Positions 7,700 through 18,627 of a stretch of DNA of 40,565 nt are shown one piece after another. The stretch is from assembly GCA_021807565.1 (NCBI GenBank), contig JAKBCU010000004.1, positions 1 through 40,565 on the forward strand. Reading direction: 5' to 3'. Position numbers and translations under genes: made by a program. How positions within the stretch are numbered: the stretch's first letter is position 1; every line of letters starts with the position of its first letter. Origin of the DNA: Pseudomonadota bacterium (lineage in GTDB: Bacteria > Pseudomonadota > Gammaproteobacteria > DSM-16500). A model generated the notes under the pieces. The model searched no databases. It was given only the letters and a program-made list of their open reading frames with translations, and was not told where the DNA came from.

Positions 7700-7972
7700 T
7701 TATTGAACTTGCCTTTTTTTATTTAAGTAGATAGCACGCGCTATTCCAATCATGCTAATCATGACCCATGCAATTTCAATCACAACCGAGGATAAATTCC
7801 AGTGAAAATATAATGAAAAAAGAATTAGCCAAGCGCCAATGAAATTTAACCATTGGAATATCAAACTATCCGCAGGCCAACGACCTGTACTGAGAAATAA
7901 ATAACCGATAAGAATGACAATCACGCCAATCATTCCCACTGGATCAGACATTTTTAATAAAATATCATACAT
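7700..7972 (-). CDS. Small membrane protein, CBU_0592-like
   Basis: This 90-aa protein has three hydrophobic segments (about 12-28, 39-57 and 62-82) separated by short polar turns, and a basic C-terminus (LNKKRQVQ). The pattern VGMIGVIVILIGYLFLSTG followed by FQWLNFIGAWLILFSL resembles the small CBU_0592-like membrane domain named after a Coxiella protein. Its function is unknown. The ATG overlaps the end of dusA by 8 bases (ATGTATGA), so translation is probably coupled and it forms the last gene of the lapA-lapB-dusA run. A start at residue 8 is possible but less likely given the overlap. Confidence 0.7.
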   Translation of the reverse strand: MYDILLKMSDPVGMIGVIVILIGYLFLSTGRWPADSLIFQWLNFIGAWLILFSLYFHWNLSSVVIEIAWVMISMIGIARAIYLNKKRQVQ

Positions 7973-8936
7973 AATGTAACGCCTCGTTGATTAAGTTAGT
8001 ATTCGCTCCTATATGGTGCATGTTTTCGCTTAAATATCTTCGCCACATTCTTGCACCGGGTTGTCCTTGAAATAATCCTAAAATATGACGTGCCATACTA
8101 GATAATCTAGTACGTTTCGATAACTCGTTTTCCATATAGAGAATCATTTTTTCTATTACTTGATGTCGGGTTAATAGATCCTGTTCGGCAGAAAAAAATG
8201 TCTGTTCTATTTCTGCTAAAAAATAGGGATTACCATACGCTTCTCTACCAATCATCACCCCATCAACGCCATTCAGAAGAGATTGAATGTCTTGTATCGT
8301 TTTAATCCCGCCATTTATAATTATCGTTAACTGAGGAAAGGTTTGTTTAAGTCGTAAGACGATATCATAGCGCAACGGTGGAATGTGGCGATTTTTTTTT
8401 GGACTGAATCCATTTAGCAAGGCCTTTCTGGCATGAATAATCACTATTTGACAACCGGCCTCGGCGATGGTTTCAATAAAATGAACTAATTGTTCATAAG
8501 AATCCTGTTCATCCACTCCAATACGACATTTAACTGTCACGGGAATAGTGACCGCGTTGCGCATTGCTGAAATACACTCTGCCACCAGTGCTGGCTCTCG
8601 CATTAAACAAGCACCAAATCGACCCGATGCTACTCTGGCGCTAGGACAGCCTGCATTAAGGTTTATTTCATCATACCCAAATGCCTCACCCAACCGTGCG
8701 CAGTACGCTAGCTCTTTAGGGTCACTGCCGCCTAACTGAAGTGCCAGCGGATGTTCTTCTGCGTTAAAGGCTAATAATCGATGACAATCACCGTGAATGA
8801 GTGCTTTCGTAGTAATCATCTCACTATAAAGGTATACATGCGGCGCAATCAAGCGCAAAAAAAAGCGATCATGTTTATCAGTACACTCCATCATCGGAGC
8901 AATAGACACTAGCCGACTAAACTGCATGACACTCAT
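7965..8936 (-). CDS. dusA: tRNA-dihydrouridine synthase A
   Basis: DusA is an FMN enzyme that reduces uridine 20/20a in the tRNA D-loop using NADPH. The 323-aa length is typical. Visible marks: the TIM-barrel opening SIAPMMECTDKHDRFFLR, close to the family APMMDWTDRHCR; the catalytic cysteine C97 in NLNAGCPS; VKCRIGVD; and the DusA-specific block ARKALLNGFSPKKNRHIPPL. The GG/GR phosphate-binding turns INGGIK and MIGREAYGNP are also present. The first ATG (8936) gives a 20-base overlap with the end of lapB. Met4 (8927) is a possible alternative start. It belongs to the lapA-lapB-dusA cluster. Confidence 0.95.
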   Translation of the reverse strand: MSVMQFSRLVSIAPMMECTDKHDRFFLRLIAPHVYLYSEMITTKALIHGDCHRLLAFNAEEHPLALQLGGSDPKELAYCARLGEAFGYDEINLNAGCPSARVASGRFGACLMREPALVAECISAMRNAVTIPVTVKCRIGVDEQDSYEQLVHFIETIAEAGCQIVIIHARKALLNGFSPKKNRHIPPLRYDIVLRLKQTFPQLTIIINGGIKTIQDIQSLLNGVDGVMIGREAYGNPYFLAEIEQTFFSAEQDLLTRHQVIEKMILYMENELSKRTRLSSMARHILGLFQGQPGARMWRRYLSENMHHIGANTNLINEALHYV

Positions 8937-10089
8937 TTTCTAAACAATGTAACGGTTTAATGGATCCCCATTGCTTACAACCCGGACACAGCCAATGTAA
9001 CGATTTTCCAGAAAAACCACAGGATACACACTGATAATCTTGTTTAGCTGCTAACAATTTTTTAGTAAGCTTCTGCAAAATGATTAAATCATCTCTAGCA
9101 CGACCTTCTGCACTCGACACATACAGGTTGATAAACAGATGCAGGCCTCGCAACGAAGGATAACGTCGAACATAATCTGCTACATATTTTGCTGCGACTT
9201 TATCTCCTTTGCGTTTTCGGATACGTTCTGAAAGAATTAAAACAACCGGCACATAAGGATGTTCTTCTAAAATTTGCATTAAATAGGAAACGAGTTTTTC
9301 TTCCTCATCCAATCCTTCATAACACGTGGCTAAATTATCAATCGCTTCAGATAAATAATCTGGATTTTGATTTTTTATTTTTTTTAAATTTTTTAATGCC
9401 GATTTATATTCGTTTCGGCTAATATCAAATTTAGCCAACAACAAACTCGCACGAACGCAATTAGCATCCATTTCTAACGCTTGCTTTAAATACTGATGAG
9501 CTGCTTCGGTACGATTTTTCTGAAAAGCAAGCTCCGCTAATTCACAATAATACTGTCCAATAATAAGATGCTTATCTTTCTTGGTGGCAGCTTCTAATTT
9601 CATAGCTGTTTGAATAGCATTTTCCCACTCTTTTTCTTGTTGATAAATATCTAATAAAGAGTTCAGTGCGGGCACAGCATATTCTTTGACTCCTACTATT
9701 TCTAAAAAAATGCGTTCCGCTCTATCTAACACGCCTGCACTTAAATAGTCTTGTCCTAACTCAAATAAAGATTGCTCTCGGTAAGTTTTATCTAATTGAG
9801 GGCGTGCTATCAGATTTTGGTGAATACGAATGGCTCGATCAACTTCGCCTCGACGCCTAAATAGTTTGCCTACTGCTAAATGGGTTTCAACCGTATTGCT
9901 ATCCACTTCTAGCATTTTAATGAAGACATCAACGGCTTTGTCAGGTTCCTCATTTAATAAAAAATTTAACCCAACCAAATAATCTCTAGGCAATCCATTT
10001 TTATCCGCAATATAACGCCTTGAGCGTGTATGGTAACCCAAGTACCATGCTCCAACCACAGAAACGATAAGGGGTATTAACCATCCCAT
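8917..10089 (-). CDS. lapB: LPS assembly protein B (YciM)
   Basis: LapB is an inner-membrane tetratricopeptide protein that, in E. coli, helps FtsH degrade LpxC and so balances LPS synthesis. The 390-aa product has an N-terminal membrane anchor (about 2-20), several TPR-like helical repeats (about 35-330) and a C-terminal rubredoxin-like metal site with two CxxC pairs (QCVSCGF and WLCPGC). That order is diagnostic for the family. It directly follows lapA with a 3-base gap, as in E. coli, and overlaps dusA. Regulation probably comes from the rpsA-lapA side, since no promoter is obvious within the tight spacing. Confidence 0.95.
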   Translation of the reverse strand: MGWLIPLIVSVVGAWYLGYHTRSRRYIADKNGLPRDYLVGLNFLLNEEPDKAVDVFIKMLEVDSNTVETHLAVGKLFRRRGEVDRAIRIHQNLIARPQLDKTYREQSLFELGQDYLSAGVLDRAERIFLEIVGVKEYAVPALNSLLDIYQQEKEWENAIQTAMKLEAATKKDKHLIIGQYYCELAELAFQKNRTEAAHQYLKQALEMDANCVRASLLLAKFDISRNEYKSALKNLKKIKNQNPDYLSEAIDNLATCYEGLDEEEKLVSYLMQILEEHPYVPVVLILSERIRKRKGDKVAAKYVADYVRRYPSLRGLHLFINLYVSSAEGRARDDLIILQKLTKKLLAAKQDYQCVSCGFSGKSLHWLCPGCKQWGSIKPLHCLENECHAV

Positions 10090-10092
10090 TAT

Positions 10093-10428
10093 TTAATGCC
10101 TATCTTGCAAGGGAATATTGCGTAAATTTTGCACTTCTTTTTCTGCCATTCTGAGCTGATAGGTTAACCCACGGTTTTTAAATCTGACTTTCAAATAAAA
10201 CCAGATTCCTACAAGCAACCCTATGACACAACCACCGGCAAAAGCTAACACCAATAAAAATGATAATGCCATCTTCGCTTGGCCAATATAATAATTAATG
10301 ACTACACTTTCTGAGTTTAATGTAGCAAATGAAACGCCTACTATGACCACTGCCAATAACAATAGATACGATACAAAGCGCACAAAGACTCCTGGTTTTA
10401 AACCTTCCTGAATGCGTTCAGAAAACAA
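10093..10428 (-). CDS. lapA: LPS assembly protein A (YciS, DUF1049)
   Basis: The 111-aa protein has two hydrophobic segments (about 17-38 and 53-79) joined by ESVVINYYIGQAKMALS, and a short cytoplasmic coiled tail (AEKEVQNLRN). This is the LapA pattern. LapA partners LapB in the inner membrane and takes part in controlling LPS synthesis. It sits upstream of lapB and downstream of rpsA. In many gammaproteobacteria ihfB lies between rpsA and lapA, but here only 144 bases separate them and no ihfB is present. The first 15 or so residues before the membrane segment are typical. Confidence 0.9.
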   Translation of the reverse strand: MFSERIQEGLKPGVFVRFVSYLLLLAVVIVGVSFATLNSESVVINYYIGQAKMALSFLLVLAFAGGCVIGLLVGIWFYLKVRFKNRGLTYQLRMAEKEVQNLRNIPLQDRH

Positions 10429-10511
10429 TCAAGGATTTTATCATTCATAGATGCGATTGGGTAGAGATTGTTGCTAACTTGATATACTGAGAGATGCAAT
10501 CCAGTTAAGGT

Positions 10512-10545
10512 GGTGGATTACGGCAAAGAACGCCTATAATCCACC
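10512..10545. terminator. Inverted repeat between rpsA and lapA
   Basis: GGTGGATTA (10512-10520) and TAATCCACC (10537-10545) form a perfect 9-bp stem around a 16-nt loop, with a possible inner GGC/GCC pair. It lies 28 bases past the rpsA stop. On the minus strand no U tract follows, so it may be a processing or mRNA-stability hairpin, or a weak attenuator, and not a true intrinsic terminator. Confidence 0.45.
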
Positions 10546-10572
10546 CCACAGCTGGCTAAACGAACAAAACGA

Positions 10573-12306
10573 TCACGACTTGCTATCTTCATCCGCCTGA
10601 TTATCCATTTGTGCTTTTAGCAAATCTCCTAACGTTGTTTTCAATGCGTTCGTATCAGACGACTTATCCTTTTTCTTAGCACGAGGCGTTGCTGCTGCCG
10701 TCGCTGTTTTTTTGGTACTAGCGGCTGGCTGGCCATCTCTTGCTTTCATAGAAAGTGTAATCGTATGTGTTTTACGGTCTGTGCCTATAATCTTGGCTTC
10801 CACCCTATCTCCCGCTTTCAAGTAAACGCGTGCATCGTCTACTTTTTCTTGGGCAATTTCAGAAGCACGAATCGTGCCAACCACACCTTCAGCAAGCTCA
10901 ATCACAGCTGATTTAGCATCGACCTCGACGACTGTACCCGATACGACGGTACCTTTTTCATTCTCACCCAGATAATGCGCAATAGGATCATCTGCTAATT
11001 GCTTTAAACCCAGTGAAATACGCTCACGCTCTGCATCAATTGCCAGAATAACAGTCTCTAACTCATCGCCTTTCTGATATTTGCGAATCGCTTCTTGGGC
11101 AGTGGCTTCATTCCATGAAATATCCGATAAATGGATTAAACCATCGATGCCACCATCCAAACCGATAAAGATGCCGAAATCAGTAATGGATTTAATTCTA
11201 CCACTGATCTTGTCACCTTTTTGATGTCGATTAGCAAACTCTTCCCAAGGATTCACGGTGCATTGCTTTAAGCCAAGCGAAATGCGACGACGCTCTCCAT
11301 CAATATCTAATACGATCACTTCAACTTCTTGGCCTAAGTGAACGACTTTATTGGGGTTCACATTTTTGTTTGTCCAATCCATTTCAGAAACGTGAACCAA
11401 CCCTTCGATACCGGATTCTATTTCAACAAAACAGCCATAATCCGTGATATTGGTGACATGACCTGTTAAACGCTTGCCAATGGGATAACGTTTGCTAATA
11501 TCAGCCCAAGGGTCATCGCCTAATTGTTTCAATCCTAATGATACACGTGCATTGTCACGATCAAATTTCAGGATTTTTATTTTAATTTCATCGCCAATCG
11601 CTAAAATTTCGTTGGGATGTTTAATGCGTTTCCAAGACATATCGGTGATGTGTAACAGGCCATCGATTCCACCCAAATCAATAAATGCGCCGTAATCAGT
11701 TAAGTTTTTAACGATACCAAGCACTTCATCGCCTTCATGTAATTTTTCAAGTAAAGCTTCTCGCTCAACGCTGTTTTCAGCCTCCATAGCAGAGCGACGT
11801 GACACCACAATATTATTACGTTTTACATCAATCTTAATGACTTTGAAGTCAAATTCTTTGCCCTCTAAAGCCTCAGGATCTCGTACTGGTTTTACGTCAA
11901 CCAAGGATCCTGGTAAGAATGCACGAATCTTGTTAACTTCTACTGTAAAACCGCCTTTAACTCGACCTTGAATCACACCGCGAACAATTTCTTTATGTTC
12001 ATACGCGTGCTCTAAATCAGCCCAAGCTTCTAATCGTTTTGCGCGTTCACGCGATAAGCGTGTTGTGCCAAATCCATCTTCGATGGTTTCGAGCGCCACT
12101 TTGACTTGGTCACCCACTTTGACCTCCAGCTTGCCTTGTTCGTTATAGAACTGCTCCGCTGGAATAATGGATTCCGATTTCAATCCGGCACTCACGACAA
12201 CGTAATCTGAGTTCACACGAATCACAGTACCACTGACAATCGCACCCGGTACCATAGGGGTTTCATTAAGACTTTCTTCAAACAACTGCGCAAAACTTTC
12301 GATCAT
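10573..12306 (-). CDS. rpsA: 30S ribosomal protein S1
   Basis: S1 binds mRNA on the small ribosomal subunit and is required for translation of most structured messages. The 577-aa product contains six S1 (OB-fold) repeats. The first two (about 18-85 and 100-168) are diverged and bind the ribosome. The next four begin near [60 protein letters not shown] and [20 protein letters not shown]. The C-terminus carries an alanine/lysine-rich tail ([18 protein letters not shown]) and an acidic end. It follows cmk, the usual gammaproteobacterial neighbour. GGAAA at a normal distance upstream supports the ATG at 12306. Confidence 0.98.
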   Translation of the reverse strand: MIESFAQLFEESLNETPMVPGAIVSGTVIRVNSDYVVVSAGLKSESIIPAEQFYNEQGKLEVKVGDQVKVALETIEDGFGTTRLSRERAKRLEAWADLEHAYEHKEIVRGVIQGRVKGGFTVEVNKIRAFLPGSLVDVKPVRDPEALEGKEFDFKVIKIDVKRNNIVVSRRSAMEAENSVEREALLEKLHEGDEVLGIVKNLTDYGAFIDLGGIDGLLHITDMSWKRIKHPNEILAIGDEIKIKILKFDRDNARVSLGLKQLGDDPWADISKRYPIGKRLTGHVTNITDYGCFVEIESGIEGLVHVSEMDWTNKNVNPNKVVHLGQEVEVIVLDIDGERRRISLGLKQCTVNPWEEFANRHQKGDKISGRIKSITDFGIFIGLDGGIDGLIHLSDISWNEATAQEAIRKYQKGDELETVILAIDAERERISLGLKQLADDPIAHYLGENEKGTVVSGTVVEVDAKSAVIELAEGVVGTIRASEIAQEKVDDARVYLKAGDRVEAKIIGTDRKTHTITLSMKARDGQPAASTKKTATAAATPRAKKKDKSSDTNALKTTLGDLLKAQMDNQADEDSKS

Positions 12307-12429
12307 ACTTTTGTTTCCAAAAAAACACGGTTAATTAATAAATCAATGGTTATCTGAGAATACTGAGATTATCAGGACAAACACTGAGCCTCATACTGTC
12401 GCAACTGATTGACTCTAGCCAAGGTCAGA

Positions 12430-13134
12430 TCAGCCGCTGACTGCTTGAATGGCAGGAAAGACTTTCCTGACTTCCCGCATCACGCTTGCGACGACCTCTT
12501 CTATCGATAACGTATCGGTATCGATAATAATAGCGTCGTCGGCTGGCCTTAACGGGGCGACTGCTCGCTCTTGGTCACGCTTATCGCGCTCTCTCAGCTC
12601 CTCTACCAGCTCGCTCAGGTTAACATTAATACCTTTTTCCTTCAACTGATTACAACGCCTACGAGCCCGTTCTTCGAGGCTGGCTGTCAAAAATAGTTTG
12701 ACATCTGCATCGGGGAATACAACAGTACCCATATCACGACCATCAGTCACTAAGCCAGGAGACTCACGAAAAGCACGTTGGCGGCTTAATAAAGCAACAC
12801 GAACGGCCGGAAACGTCCCCACTTTTGAGGCCGCATTACCCATTTTCTCGGTACGAATAGTATCCGTGACATCTTGACCTTCAAGCAATATACGCGGTGG
12901 AGTACTCACGGAAGTTGCTATAAATTGGACATCCAAATACTCAGCTAATACCTTTAAGGCGGCTTCATTATCCAGCGCCATACCATGCTGTTGCGCCGCT
13001 AAAGCAAGCACACGATACAGTGCTCCACTATCCAATAAATTCCATCCTAACTGTGTTGCAACCAACTGACCTACTACGCCTTTTCCTGTGCCGCTTGTAC
13101 CATCAATCGTAATGACGGGTTTTTTAGAGATCAT
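12430..13134 (-). CDS. cmk: Cytidylate kinase
   Basis: Cmk phosphorylates CMP and dCMP using ATP for nucleotide salvage and recycling. The 234-aa protein shows the P-loop [10 protein letters not shown] (about 10-19), the CMP-binding DSGALYR, the [23 protein letters not shown] segment and the lid arginines in [11 protein letters not shown] and RDKRDQ. It overlaps gyrA by 4 bases (minus strand), so the two are probably cotranscribed. In many relatives serC and aroA lie between gyrA and cmk; here they are missing. The C-terminus (about 15 residues after VREV) is somewhat longer than usual. Confidence 0.97.
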   Translation of the reverse strand: MISKKPVITIDGTSGTGKGVVGQLVATQLGWNLLDSGALYRVLALAAQQHGMALDNEAALKVLAEYLDVQFIATSVSTPPRILLEGQDVTDTIRTEKMGNAASKVGTFPAVRVALLSRQRAFRESPGLVTDGRDMGTVVFPDADVKLFLTASLEERARRRCNQLKEKGINVNLSELVEELRERDKRDQERAVAPLRPADDAIIIDTDTLSIEEVVASVMREVRKVFPAIQAVSG

Positions 13135-15662
13135 TCCTTTCCTTCCCCTTCTTCTTGTAAGGTAGCAATGCGCTCCAGACCAACTAACAATTCATCGTTG
13201 GTTAAATGAATCAACCTGACACCTTGAGTATTACGACCCACCAATGAAATTTCTTGAACACGTACTCGAACCAACGTTCCCTTGTTGCTAATTAACATGA
13301 CTTCATCTTCTACCTCAACCTGCTCCGCACCCACTACCTGGCCGTTGCGCTCACTGACTTGAATAGAAATGACACCTTGTCCACCGCGGCCTGTCACCCG
13401 ATATTCTTCAATCGAGGTTCGTTTACCATAACCATGTTCAGTCGCTGTGAGAATATCCCCTGTTGGCGAAACAACAATCAGTGAAACAACTGTTTGACCT
13501 TGATTTAATTTAACCCCTCGGACACCTCTTGCTGTTCGTCCCATACAACGGACTTCTTCTTCCGAAAAACGAATTACCTTACCAGCGGATGTAAATAACA
13601 TCACTTCTTGCTGACCCGCTGTAATATTAACGCCAATTAATTTGTCATTTTCAGATAATTCTAATGCAATGATTCCATTGCTGCGGGGTCGAGAAAATTC
13701 AGTTAGAGCCACTTTTTTGACAGTGCCTTGACGTGTGGCCATAAAGACATATTGATTTTCCAAATATTCTTTCACTGGTAAAATCGCGCTGATTTTTTCA
13801 CCTTCGGATAAGGGCAATAAATTCACAATAGGTTTGCCGCGTGATATACGGCTCGCTTGTGGGATTTGATGCACTTTCAACCAGTAGACTTTTCCATGAT
13901 TAGAGAAACACAATATTGTATCGTGCGTTTTGGCAATTAAGACTCGCTCAATAAAATCTTCTTCCTTCACATTGGTCGCTGATTTTCCTTTGCCGCCACG
14001 ATGCTGTGCCTGATATAAAGCAATGGATTGAGATTTTGCATAACCTTCATGCGACAAGGTTACAACTAGGTCTTCCTCGGGCATTAAATCTTCCAAGCAA
14101 AAATCACCCATATTATCGATAATTTCAGTACGCCGCGGATCACCAAATTGTTCTTTAACTGCAATTAATTCATCGTGAATCACACGCATTAATCGTTCTG
14201 AATGAGTGATAATATCAGTCAGATCGATAATCAATGCATGTAATTCATTATGTTCTTTTATAATTTTATCTTGTTCCAAATTAGTTAAACGATGTAAACG
14301 CATCTCTAAAATGGATTGAGCTTGTTCTGGAGAAAGATGATAACCATCGTCCGCTAGACCATGGACACGAGCTTCATCAACACGAGTGAGAATGGTAATG
14401 ACATCAGCAGGATGCCATGTACGATTCATTAATTCTAGTTTGGCTGTTGCGGGATCTTTAGCCTGTTTAATTAAAGCAATCATTGCATCAATATTAGCAA
14501 GAGCAACGGCAAGACCTTCTAACACATGTGCGCGTTCTTTTGCTTTGCGTAAATCAAAAATCGTACGACGCGTTACTACCTCGCGTCGATGACGCAAGAA
14601 ATAATAAATAATTTGTTTAATATTTAAAATTTTAGGTTGACCATCCACCAGTGCCACTATATTGATCCCATAAACCGTTTGTAACTGGGTTTGTACAAAC
14701 AAATTATTGAGAATCACATCTGAGTTACCGCCACGCCGTAATTCAATCACCACTCGCATACCTTGTTTGTCGGACTCATCACGCAGGCCAATAATGCCTT
14801 CAAGTTTCTTGAGTTTGACTAATTCAGCCACTCGTTCAACAAAACGTGCTTTATTAACTTGATAAGGCAATTCCGTAACGATAATGCGTTCTTTATTCGC
14901 TTTTTCATCAACCTCAATATGGGTTTTGGCGCGAACTGATATTCTGCCACGACCCGTGCGATACGCTTCAAGAATGCCTGCACGTCCGTGAATAATACCT
15001 GCTGTGGGAAAATCAGGCCCTGGTATAAAGTGCATGATATCTTCAACGGTCAGATCAGGACGTTCTATCATGGCAATACATGCATTCACGACTTCGGTTA
15101 AATTATGGGGGGGAATATTGGTTGCCATTCCGACAGCAATTCCCGATGAGCCATTCACCAATAAATGAGGTAGTTGCGTGGGTAATACTAAAGGCGCCAT
15201 TTCTGAGCCATCATAATTTGGCGCAAAATCAACTGTTTCTTTTTCAAGATCAGCTAATAAAGCATGCGCAAAACGCGACATTCTGATTTCAGTATATCGC
15301 ATAGCGGCTGCTTCATCGCCATCGACAGAGCCAAAGTTCCCTTGGCCATCCACTAATAAATAGCGCATGGAAAAGGGCTGGGCCATACGGACAATAGTAT
15401 CATACACAGCCGTATCACCATGTGGATGGTATTTACCGATAACATCACCCACTACACGGGCGGATTTTTTATGGGGTTTATTCCAATCATTATTCAATTC
15501 ATGCATGGCGAACAGAACACGTCTATGCACAGGTTTTAAACCATCGCGCACATCAGGCAATGCACGACCCACAATCACGCTCATAGCATAATCAAGATAA
15601 GATTGTTTTAACTCATCTTCCACACTGACTTTTTGTATCTCTTTTGCAATCGGGGTATCCAT
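13131..15662 (-). CDS. gyrA: DNA gyrase subunit A
   Basis: GyrA is the DNA-cleaving subunit of gyrase, which negatively supercoils DNA with GyrB. At 843 aa it is slightly shorter than in E. coli. Visible parts: the N-terminal [28 protein letters not shown]; the winged-helix [10 protein letters not shown]; catalytic Tyr123 in [27 protein letters not shown]; and a C-terminal beta-pinwheel with the GyrA-box RRGGKGKSA (about 553-561). At the position of E. coli Ser83 there is Thr84, and Asp87 is kept (Asp88). Thr occurs naturally here in some genera, so resistance cannot be concluded. An extended -10 lies 54 bases upstream. Confidence 0.98.
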   Translation of the reverse strand: MDTPIAKEIQKVSVEDELKQSYLDYAMSVIVGRALPDVRDGLKPVHRRVLFAMHELNNDWNKPHKKSARVVGDVIGKYHPHGDTAVYDTIVRMAQPFSMRYLLVDGQGNFGSVDGDEAAAMRYTEIRMSRFAHALLADLEKETVDFAPNYDGSEMAPLVLPTQLPHLLVNGSSGIAVGMATNIPPHNLTEVVNACIAMIERPDLTVEDIMHFIPGPDFPTAGIIHGRAGILEAYRTGRGRISVRAKTHIEVDEKANKERIIVTELPYQVNKARFVERVAELVKLKKLEGIIGLRDESDKQGMRVVIELRRGGNSDVILNNLFVQTQLQTVYGINIVALVDGQPKILNIKQIIYYFLRHRREVVTRRTIFDLRKAKERAHVLEGLAVALANIDAMIALIKQAKDPATAKLELMNRTWHPADVITILTRVDEARVHGLADDGYHLSPEQAQSILEMRLHRLTNLEQDKIIKEHNELHALIIDLTDIITHSERLMRVIHDELIAVKEQFGDPRRTEIIDNMGDFCLEDLMPEEDLVVTLSHEGYAKSQSIALYQAQHRGGKGKSATNVKEEDFIERVLIAKTHDTILCFSNHGKVYWLKVHQIPQASRISRGKPIVNLLPLSEGEKISAILPVKEYLENQYVFMATRQGTVKKVALTEFSRPRSNGIIALELSENDKLIGVNITAGQQEVMLFTSAGKVIRFSEEEVRCMGRTARGVRGVKLNQGQTVVSLIVVSPTGDILTATEHGYGKRTSIEEYRVTGRGGQGVISIQVSERNGQVVGAEQVEVEDEVMLISNKGTLVRVRVQEISLVGRNTQGVRLIHLTNDELLVGLERIATLQEEGEGKE

Positions 15663-15715
15663 AAGATCTCAATGTATTTTGAATGTCTATCTTGGGTTGA
15701 TAACGAAGTTGCGGC

Positions 15716-15724
15716 ATTATACCA
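15716..15724 (-). promoter_or_regulatory. gyrA promoter, extended -10
   Basis: The minus strand reads TGG then TATAAT (15721-15716), a consensus -10 with an upstream TG, 53 bases before the gyrA ATG. The -35 region at 17 bases is poor (CTGCTG). The intergenic stretch 15663-15878 contains nothing else that I can call. Confidence 0.6.
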
Positions 15725-15878
15725 CGATAATAAGGGATCAGCAGATAGATTTATAAATGAAAATTCACTTTTTTATATTGAACACCTTGATACAAAGCGG
15801 ACGTTATCACCCTACCTGCTTAAGCTAGTAGAATATATTTGTAATAAAATGATTCATAAAGATTTTTTTGTGATTATC

Positions 15879-16559
15879 CTAGCGCAAGATCAATTTCCCG
15901 TCTGCTAAGGTAAACAGGCGTTGTGCATGCTTAGCCAATGTAACATCATGAGTGACCATAATGACACTTGTCAGACGCATTTTTTGTAATTCAATAAACA
16001 GTTGAAATACTTTCTCTGCATTCCGAGGATCCAAATTTCCCGTCGGTTCATCCGCTAAAATACACAAAGGATCTGTCACCAATGCACGCGCAATCGCCAC
16101 CCGTTGGCGCTCTCCACCCGATAATTCACCTATTTTATGATGAATGCGATCTTTTAAGCCGACTAATTCTAATAAGTGTAAGGCGTTTTCTTGAATCACT
16201 GAAGGCATGACACCACGAATCAATAAAGGCATACCAACGTTTTCTAGTGCCGTAAATTCAGGCAATAAATGATGAAATTGATACACAAAGCCAAGATAAT
16301 GATTGCGTAACCGACTTTTTTCATTTTCGGATAAAGAAGCAATCTTGTTACCTGCAATCAATACATCACCACGGGTGGGTTTATCTAAACCGCCCAATAA
16401 TTGTAACAATGTACTTTTCCCAGAGCCAGAATTTCCAACAATGGCAATTAACTCTCCAGGCATGACCGTGAGATTGATGTGTTGTAACACTTGAATGTGC
16501 GCCGCCACATCATAATACGTTTTTTCTAAGGCAATACATTCAATAACAGGATTATTCAT
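15879..16559 (-). CDS. lolD: Lipoprotein-releasing ABC transporter ATP-binding protein
   Basis: LolD powers the LolCDE complex that extracts lipoproteins from the inner membrane for transfer to LolA. The 226-aa protein (start at [11 protein letters not shown]) has the Walker [10 protein letters not shown] (42-50), Q-loop [16 protein letters not shown], signature LSGGERQR, Walker [12 protein letters not shown] and the switch His in VTHD. The LolD-typical [14 protein letters not shown] is diagnostic within the MacB/LolD group. I chose the ATG at 16559 because it overlaps the lolC stop by 8 bases (ATGAATAA). A start 20 codons earlier would add a proline-rich tail that overlaps lolC and is not seen in the family. 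Confidence 0.95.
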   Translation of the reverse strand: MNNPVIECIALEKTYYDVAAHIQVLQHINLTVMPGELIAIVGNSGSGKSTLLQLLGGLDKPTRGDVLIAGNKIASLSENEKSRLRNHYLGFVYQFHHLLPEFTALENVGMPLLIRGVMPSVIQENALHLLELVGLKDRIHHKIGELSGGERQRVAIARALVTDPLCILADEPTGNLDPRNAEKVFQLFIELQKMRLTSVIMVTHDVTLAKHAQRLFTLADGKLILR

Positions 16560-17802
16560 ACCGCAATGCCTCAACAGGTTCAGTTCGGGACGCTCGCCAG
16601 GCGGGATACAATGTGGCAAGCAAACTCAAAAGAAGAGCAACAGCGCTAATTTGAATGACATCACTAAACAATAATTCAGAGGGTAAATAATTCACGTAAT
16701 ACACGCTGGAAGAAAGAAATTGTACATGAAATACGCGCTCTATCCATGCGACGATCGCCGTGACGTTCAAGGCTAAGGCAATTCCACCTATCACACCCAG
16801 CACTGTACCCACCACACCAATAATGGCGCCTTGGACTACAAAAATAGCCACGATTAAGCGAGGTGTTGCGCCTATCGTTCTTAAAATTGCAATGTCGGAT
16901 TCTTTGTCATTCACTACCATCACTAAGCTACACACTAAATTGAATACCGCAACTGCTACAATCAACATCAAAATAAAAAACATCATGGTTTTTTCTAACT
17001 TAACGGCACTAAAAAATGGACCAAATTGCTGCGTCCAATCTGAAATTCTAGCGCTGGGACCCAGGGTTTCTGCTAACTCATCGCCGACTTTCTGCGCTGC
17101 ATAAATATTTTTAATATTGGCGTGCAAACCGGATACGGATTTTCCCATTTGAAAAAGTATTTGCGAATCTGCTAAATGAATAAAGGCTAAGCTGATATCA
17201 AAACCAAAACCACTGCCCGCGTGAAAAATCCCAACGACAGTAAACCGTTTAAACCGAGGAATGGCACCCGCTGGCGATATTGACATTTGTGTGGTCACCA
17301 CGGTCACTTTATCACCTAACATGACACCTAAACGATTTGCCAAATCTTCCCCTAACACAATGCCAAATCCCCCTGCTACTAAATCAGTTAAATGGCCTTG
17401 AACAACTTTTTTTGCCAATGCAGATAACCTTTTTTCTTGTGCTGGGTCAATGCCATTTAACATAGCGGGTTGGACTTGGCCATTATCGGTTAATAAGATT
17501 TGCCCGCTAACAAAAGGAGCCGTGGCAATCACGGAAGGATTGTCATCGATGATGCGTTGCACTTCATGCCAATTACTAATATAACCCGATACGCCGCTAA
17601 CCGTAATAGGAGGCCATAAACTAAATACACGTTTTTTGATTTCGCGATCAAACCCATTCATCACAGACAATACTGTAATCAACACCAACACACCTAAAGC
17701 AATCCCAAACATCGACATGAGAGAGATAAATGAAATAAAGTGGTTGCGCCGCTTTGCTCTTGTATAGCGTAATCCGATGAAAATAGCTGCTGGTCTAAAC
17801 AT
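16552..17802 (-). CDS. lolC: Lipoprotein-releasing system permease LolC/LolE
   Basis: This 416-aa integral membrane protein is the permease partner of LolD. It has the family's opening [20 protein letters not shown], a first membrane helix about 25-48 followed by [13 protein letters not shown], a large periplasmic MacB-like domain (about 50-265), and three C-terminal helices (about 272-298, 315-345, 375-398), ending [14 protein letters not shown]. Only one LolC/E gene is present beside lolD, whereas E. coli has lolC-lolD-lolE. The single permease may form a homodimer (LolF type) or a second gene may lie elsewhere. A GGAGAT site precedes the ATG. Confidence 0.93.
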   Translation of the reverse strand: MFRPAAIFIGLRYTRAKRRNHFISFISLMSMFGIALGVLVLITVLSVMNGFDREIKKRVFSLWPPITVSGVSGYISNWHEVQRIIDDNPSVIATAPFVSGQILLTDNGQVQPAMLNGIDPAQEKRLSALAKKVVQGHLTDLVAGGFGIVLGEDLANRLGVMLGDKVTVVTTQMSISPAGAIPRFKRFTVVGIFHAGSGFGFDISLAFIHLADSQILFQMGKSVSGLHANIKNIYAAQKVGDELAETLGPSARISDWTQQFGPFFSAVKLEKTMMFFILMLIVAVAVFNLVCSLVMVVNDKESDIAILRTIGATPRLIVAIFVVQGAIIGVVGTVLGVIGGIALALNVTAIVAWIERVFHVQFLSSSVYYVNYLPSELLFSDVIQISAVALLLSLLATLYPAWRASRTEPVEALRYE

Positions 17803-17823
17803 ATATCTCCTACAAGGCGCTAT

Positions 17824-18627
17824 TCAAAGGGCCTTCGCATAAAGTGATCGTTTCGCCTGTTTAAAAAGCGTAAAAAAATTTTGGGTCGTTTGTTCTGCAA
17901 CGTCACTCAGTGCTTCTTGGCGCAATGCAGCAATATATTCTGCTACTTGTCTCACGTAAGCAGGCTCATTTGATTTTCCGCGATACGGCACAGGCGCTAA
18001 ATAAGGTGAATCTGTTTCGATTAACATTCGATCTAAAGGCAGTGCTTTAGCCACTTCTTGTGTTTCTTTGGCATTTTTAAATGTAACAACACCTGATAGC
18101 GATATATAGAAATTCATTGCCATTGCTGCTTCTGCAGTCACCCAATCTTCGGAAAAACAATGCATCACACCGCCAACTTGTTCAGCCCGTTCTTCACGCA
18201 AAAGAGTCAGCACATCTTGTTTCGCCTGTCGACAATGAATAATTAAAGGTTTATTGACTGCAATCGCTGCACGAATATGTCGACGAAACCGTTCTTGCTG
18301 CCAACTAACATCCCCCGTAGTACGAAAATAATCTAACCCAGTTTCACCAATGGCCACAATATTGTCATGACTGGCCAATTCAATCAGTTCGTCTGTTGAT
18401 GGTTCTGTGTCCACTAACTCATTCGGGTGCAATCCCACCGACGCACTAATATGCAAGTAAGGCTTAATAGTCGTCATCATTGCTGGAAAGTCAGCCAATG
18501 TAATGCAAACACATAAGATATGTTTGACATCGGCACGTGTTGCAGCCTCAATCGCTTTAGTTAAATCACCGTGATAGGGTGATAAATCTAATTGATCAAT
18601 ATGACAATGTGAATCCACTAAGAACAT
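17824..18627 (-). CDS. tatD: TatD-family metal-dependent deoxyribonuclease
   Basis: This is a TIM-barrel metallohydrolase of the TatD family, which acts as a 3'-5' exonuclease/DNase in DNA repair in studied bacteria. Metal ligands are visible: HCHID near the N-terminus, the Glu in GETGLDYF, His in IHCRQA, His in MHCFSED, and Asp in ETDSPYLAPVPYRGK. The start at MFLVDSHCHID (18627; 267 aa) is preferred, because the family begins right before this motif. An ATG at 18639 is also in frame. The gene overlaps the end of holB, completing the conserved mltG-tmk-holB-tatD run (E. coli ycfH position). Confidence 0.93.
   Translation of the reverse strand: MFLVDSHCHIDQLDLSPYHGDLTKAIEAATRADVKHILCVCITLADFPAMMTTIKPYLHISASVGLHPNELVDTEPSTDELIELASHDNIVAIGETGLDYFRTTGDVSWQQERFRRHIRAAIAVNKPLIIHCRQAKQDVLTLLREERAEQVGGVMHCFSEDWVTAEAAMAMNFYISLSGVVTFKNAKETQEVAKALPLDRMLIETDSPYLAPVPYRGKSNEPAYVRQVAEYIAALRQEALSDVAEQTTQNFFTLFKQAKRSLYAKAL

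Noticed and set aside
13131-15662. Thr in place of Ser at the GyrA quinolone-resistance position
   Set aside because: Thr is the natural residue in several bacteria, so resistance cannot be inferred without a close relative for comparison.
15633-15908. A 91-codon plus-strand frame between gyrA and lolD
   Set aside because: It overlaps the 5' end of gyrA and its promoter, has no ribosome site and no family features, and its composition looks like non-coding DNA.
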